Below are positions 60,509-64,000 of a stretch of DNA of 64,000 bases, piece by piece. The DNA comes from Climacteris rufus. Lineage: Eukaryota > Chordata > Aves > Passeriformes > Climacteridae. A model generated the notes under the pieces. The model ran no database searches. It had not been told where the DNA came from and was given only the letters and a program-made list of their open reading frames with translations. Numbering within the stretch: position 1 is the first letter of the stretch; each line of letters starts with the position of its first letter. Location of the stretch: the NCBI GenBank assembly GCA_013398175.1, contig VZRZ01007774.1:49548-113547 (forward strand), written 5' to 3'. The position numbers were made by a program, and so were the translations under genes.

Positions 60509-63500
60509 GTGAGGGGGCCCAGCTCATGTGTCTCTGGTCACAGGTTCCCTCCTGTACCCATGGATTGGCCACTGCAGAGTCTTTCCCTCCTCTCTGGGCA
60601 CAAGACTCCCCCAGCCACGGACACCGGGACATCCCAGCCCCAGAGGGGCTGCAGTGGCGTGCGTTGCCCTGCCATGAGGGGTTTGCTTTGGGCAGCCACT
60701 GATGCACACAGATTCATCTCCTTGTCCAAAATCCAGGTGTCCCTCGCTGCTGCTGCCCTCCCTGCCACCCCAAATCCAGGTGTCCATCACTGCTGCTGCC
60801 CCAGAGCTCCTCTGCCAAGGACAAAGCACATGCTGGCTGAGGCTGGAGGAGGAACAGTGCATTGGTTAGCGTGACAAGCTGGTGCAGAGGCTTGGATCAC
60901 TCCAGACAGTTTCCTCGGGGCTTTTCACTACTGTGGTTCTAATAGAATAATGTGGAATTAATATTGAAGGACCAGAGTCCAGTGCTGCAGAGCAAGCAGA
61001 GGCTGCACACTCTGCATTGCAGGACAGCTGGGTGCTGCAGAGGCATTACAACAGTTGGGGGAAAGCTGCTTCTCACTCTTGTCTTTGTGGGAGTGTTTGG
61101 ACCCTTCCTCCAGTGGTTCCAGGCGTTTCACAGTGGTTTGTATGTGTGGCATCCCACCCCAAAGGGGAAGGGAGCACCCTAGATTCATACGTGCTTGTGG
61201 TTGAAGGGAATTACAAAAGTCAGAGGGTCAGCAAAAGCTTACAGAGTTTTATTAGCAAGTTGAAAATAGTTTATTTGGTATGGAAATTGGTATAAATTAG
61301 TCCCTGATCTCCCAGTATACGCACACAGCAGTGGGTTTTGGATAAAGGGGAAGGGTGAAAGGAAAGAGAGAGAGGGAAATGGATTAAAGTGGGAGAGAGA
61401 GGAAGAAAGGAAGATCACCAGTCCTGGTTCCAGTGTCAGTCCAGCTCATAAGGTGTCCAAAGTCCTGGAGGCACCACCTGGGCTTCATGAGAGTATCTTT
61501 TATAGGTAAGTTTTCCCCATCGTGGAGAGTTCTCACTTTCTGTGCAAATCAGTTCTCATGCACAGTCCATTCTCCCAGACCTTTCTGGAAATGGGTCAGA
61601 GGCTTCAGGGATCTTTGGTGATCTTGATCCCCCCTTGTCCATGCCACTTCTCTGTCTCACTCTTGCACCTGCACCATGCTGTGCTGAACTTATCTCCAGG
61701 AGCCACAACAAGGATGTTTGTTTCAGAAAAGTGCTGCCCTACCTCTGTATGGCCCCTTTTCCGGCCCCAGCAACCCTTGGCTGGCTCTGCGGCTGTTCAG
61801 CTGTCAGTGTTTGGGACATCAGCCCCTCACCTTCTGGGTTCTCCACACGCAGCAGCGAGAGCCTGGAGGGCTGGGCTGTAGCTCTGAGGGTGCCTGGGGG
61901 GTCACTGTTGTCACCAAGCTTGGGTGTGCACTGGGGTCCCACCACGGTACCCGTGGCCAAGCCCCAAATACAGATGTTTCCCAAAGCCTGGGAGCAGGTT
62001 CTACTGCATGTGTACACAGAAGAGCCACCAGCACAGCTCCAGAACACCCTGGCAGCAGTGGGAGCTTTGAAATCCTGCTTCTATCCCAAGCACTCCAGGG
62101 AACATATTTTATGTAACGGTGCCGTCTGCTGGTCCATCTGTCTGTCTGCTTGCTCTTCTCACCCTCTTCCCTGATCGTGTCAGGCTGTGCTGTCCAGTTC
62201 CAGCCGTGCTTGGGAGGATCTGGAAGCTCCAAAATGTTTCTTTCCTATAATTGGCAGCTGGGCAGAGGCGAGGGGTGCAGATAAGTGCCCAAACCCTCCG
62301 CAGAAGTAGCAGAGAAAGGAATAAGCTCTGGAGGCTGTGGCTGTTTTGAAGTGCTCCAGCTGTGGAGTGAGGAATTCTGCTTTCCTGCTGGATTGCCATT
62401 TTGTTTTCCATTTGTTCTGCCCCACTTCTCCTGACAAATGGCCCACCTGATCACAGCAGCACATGGTGTTGGGAAGAGTGGCAGCCCCAGGCCTGAGAAG
62501 GGAAGTCTGTGGAGGCAAAAATGCCAGAGCATGGTCCCGAGAGGAACTGACTGCTCCATCCCAGGGCTGATGTGGGAAATGGAGCTCCTCCATCTCCTCC
62601 AGGCAGTGAAAGGTGCAAGGACCAGAGCAGGAGTTGTGCATGGTCCTGGCTGGGAGCGAGGGACATGAGGCAGGGGTACCTGAAGGATGACACTTGCCAT
62701 GTTCCCAGACATGAGGAAACTATGCCCAGCCTCTAGGAATGTTTTATTCCAGTAATCCTAGAAACAAAGTTCTTCAGGATGCTTTTCTTTGGAAACCCTC
62801 TGGAGATGAGGTGCTGAGAAGCCATGTGCTGTGTTCACAGGGGCTCAGGTACCCCCACCATGAGCCTGAGTTTCACCCTGTGGTGGCACAGCACTGAGGT
62901 AGTGGGGACACAGGGGAGGGGCGCAGGAGGCAGCAAGGTTTACTGGGGAGGATGCAAGAGGAGGAGCGGGAGGGAAGGAGGCAGCTGGACTGCCCTGCAG
63001 AGCCCTGTGCCCAGCATGGATCCAGCCAGCGGGTGCCAGCACCTGTGTCATCTGCTTGGGGCACTGCAGGTGCTGGTGCCACAGCCCGGCTCAGCTGGCC
63101 TTGGGCCAGGGCGTCTGTGCCACAGAGGCTTTGCCAGGGTTCGGCGCTGCCGGCTGCGGGCACTGCGAGGCTGTGTCCATGGAGAGCTGGCTCAGGCGTG
63201 CCAGCAGCTCCAGCAGCGAGGTCAGGGGTTCTCTGGCCTCTCCCTGCCCGCACTGGTACCTGTCCCAGAGCTCCCCAAGGCCTGCCTCTGAACAAATATC
63301 ATCTTATTTCTCTTCCTTATTCTCCTTTTCGTAATTGTTTTCTGACAAGTCTGGTGATAAAATGGACCATCCCTGAGCCTGTTGAGCCCCAGCAGGAGAA
63401 TTGCTCCCTTTGTGAAGAGCCACAGGAGCTGTGCCTGCCAGCTGCTCAAGGACTGGGGGGCTTCAGGGGTCCCTCCCAGCCCAGCCCCTGCTGGGGTCCT

Positions 63501-64000
63501 GTGTATGCCCCGAGCCTCTCACACGAGAGAGCTGCAGGGACACTGCCAGGGCCATGGAAGGAAGGCCAGGTTTCTCAGGAATACACTGAGTCCATGGCAG
63601 CCGGGGGGGCCTGGCCGGGTGTTTTGCATGTGAGCATTGAGGCAGCAGCACGCAGCAGTCCGTGACTTTGTGCTGCATGTCTGGTCCTGGTAACAGTGGT
63701 GGCGGCAACCCCAGGTGCCGTGTGGTGTGACAAGTACGACCTGTCTCACCTGGTCCTGCTCTCAGCATGCCAGCCCTCCAGCTGGAGGAGGCTGTGTGCC
63801 AGGGCCAGCAAACCTCCCCAGGGGAAGTGAGGGGGTCAGACCATGGGGATGTTTGCCCACTGCCCACGCCTCTGCCAGCCCTACTGTCCAGATGCCTCTG
63901 GTCTGGTGGCTCTGCGCTGGGACCCGTGGCATGGGCACCCCAGTGAGGCCTGAGCAGGCACCAGGAGAGGCTGCAGCCTGGCATCACACTGTGGGGACAC
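60509..64000 (+). other. MID2: MID2 intron 4, left part
   Basis: It opens with GTGAGG after exon 4 and continues to the window edge. It holds an LTR-like element at 61190-61710. Positions 60509-61185 and 61715-64000 contain nothing I can name. The part from about 62940 to 63700 is GC-rich with long open frames on both strands, but none resembles the expected MID2 exon 5 or another known protein. Confidence 0.9.
61190..61710 (-). mobile_element. Solo-LTR-like element of an endogenous retrovirus
   Basis: Read on the minus strand, the order fits a retroviral LTR. It starts near 61709 with TGTTGTGGCTCC, has a TATAAAAG box at 61504-61497, a polypyrimidine stretch (61417-61338), and two AATAAA signals at 61275-61270 and 61253-61248, followed by a U5-like end. 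The total is about 500 bp. No gag, pol or env sequence flanks it, so it is a solo or truncated LTR with no coding capacity. I could not find target-site duplications, so the edges are approximate. The style resembles LTRs abundant in songbirds, from memory. Confidence 0.5.

Noticed and set aside
62952..63665. 237-codon plus-strand open frame in the GC-rich right end, tested as MID2 exon 5 or another gene
   Set aside because: The expected VMKLRKLAQQ start of the next MID2 exon is absent in all frames, and the sequence matches no protein I know.

Overview
This window is bird nuclear DNA. It contains part of one large gene, MID2 (TRIM1), on the + strand. The bird assignment rests on many fragments of CR1 LINEs with the avian-type 3' end (TTGGAAGGGACC and ATTCTATGA-like tails), on GC-rich short-repeat introns, and on an LTR-like element of a style common in songbirds. 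MID2 lies on chicken chromosome 4, on the segment that is chromosome 4A in songbirds. The songbird and chromosome placement are inference from known synteny and were not read from the sequence.

Layout: positions 1-965 are a dense CpG island with a C-rich left edge. It is the best candidate for the MID2 promoter and untranslated first exon. Positions 966-18262 read as intron 1, with scattered CR1 pieces, two small CpG clusters, and a 230-bp direct duplication joined by a single N that looks like an assembly fault. The first coding exon lies at 18319-18984 (222 codons, with a likely 5'UTR start at 18263). It is followed by a 37.3-kb intron. Exon 3 is at 56294-56389 (32 codons), intron 3 is 4.0 kb, and exon 4 is at 60401-60508 (36 codons). 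From 60509 to the end is intron 4. The next exon, which carries the rest of the coiled coil, is not in the window.

The three exons join in phase 0 and encode residues 1-290 of a protein that is about 700-735 residues in mammals: the RING finger, B-box 1, B-box 2 and the first part of the coiled coil. All zinc ligands are present. The COS box, fibronectin III domain and PRY-SPRY domain must lie to the right. I see no second protein gene, no tRNA or rRNA gene, and no CRISPR array. The many long open frames in the introns are chance frames in GC-rich or tandemly repeated DNA.

I found no new multi-gene system. The observations most worth checking are these: (1) oppositely oriented, complementary CR1 copies flanking exon 2, an arrangement that favours a single-exon circular RNA; (2) a UG-rich, AG-free minisatellite running to the exon 4 splice acceptor; (3) the N-joined duplication; (4) a CpG cluster with a good minus-strand splice donor inside intron 1; (5) two AT-rich, repeat-free islands that resemble conserved enhancers.
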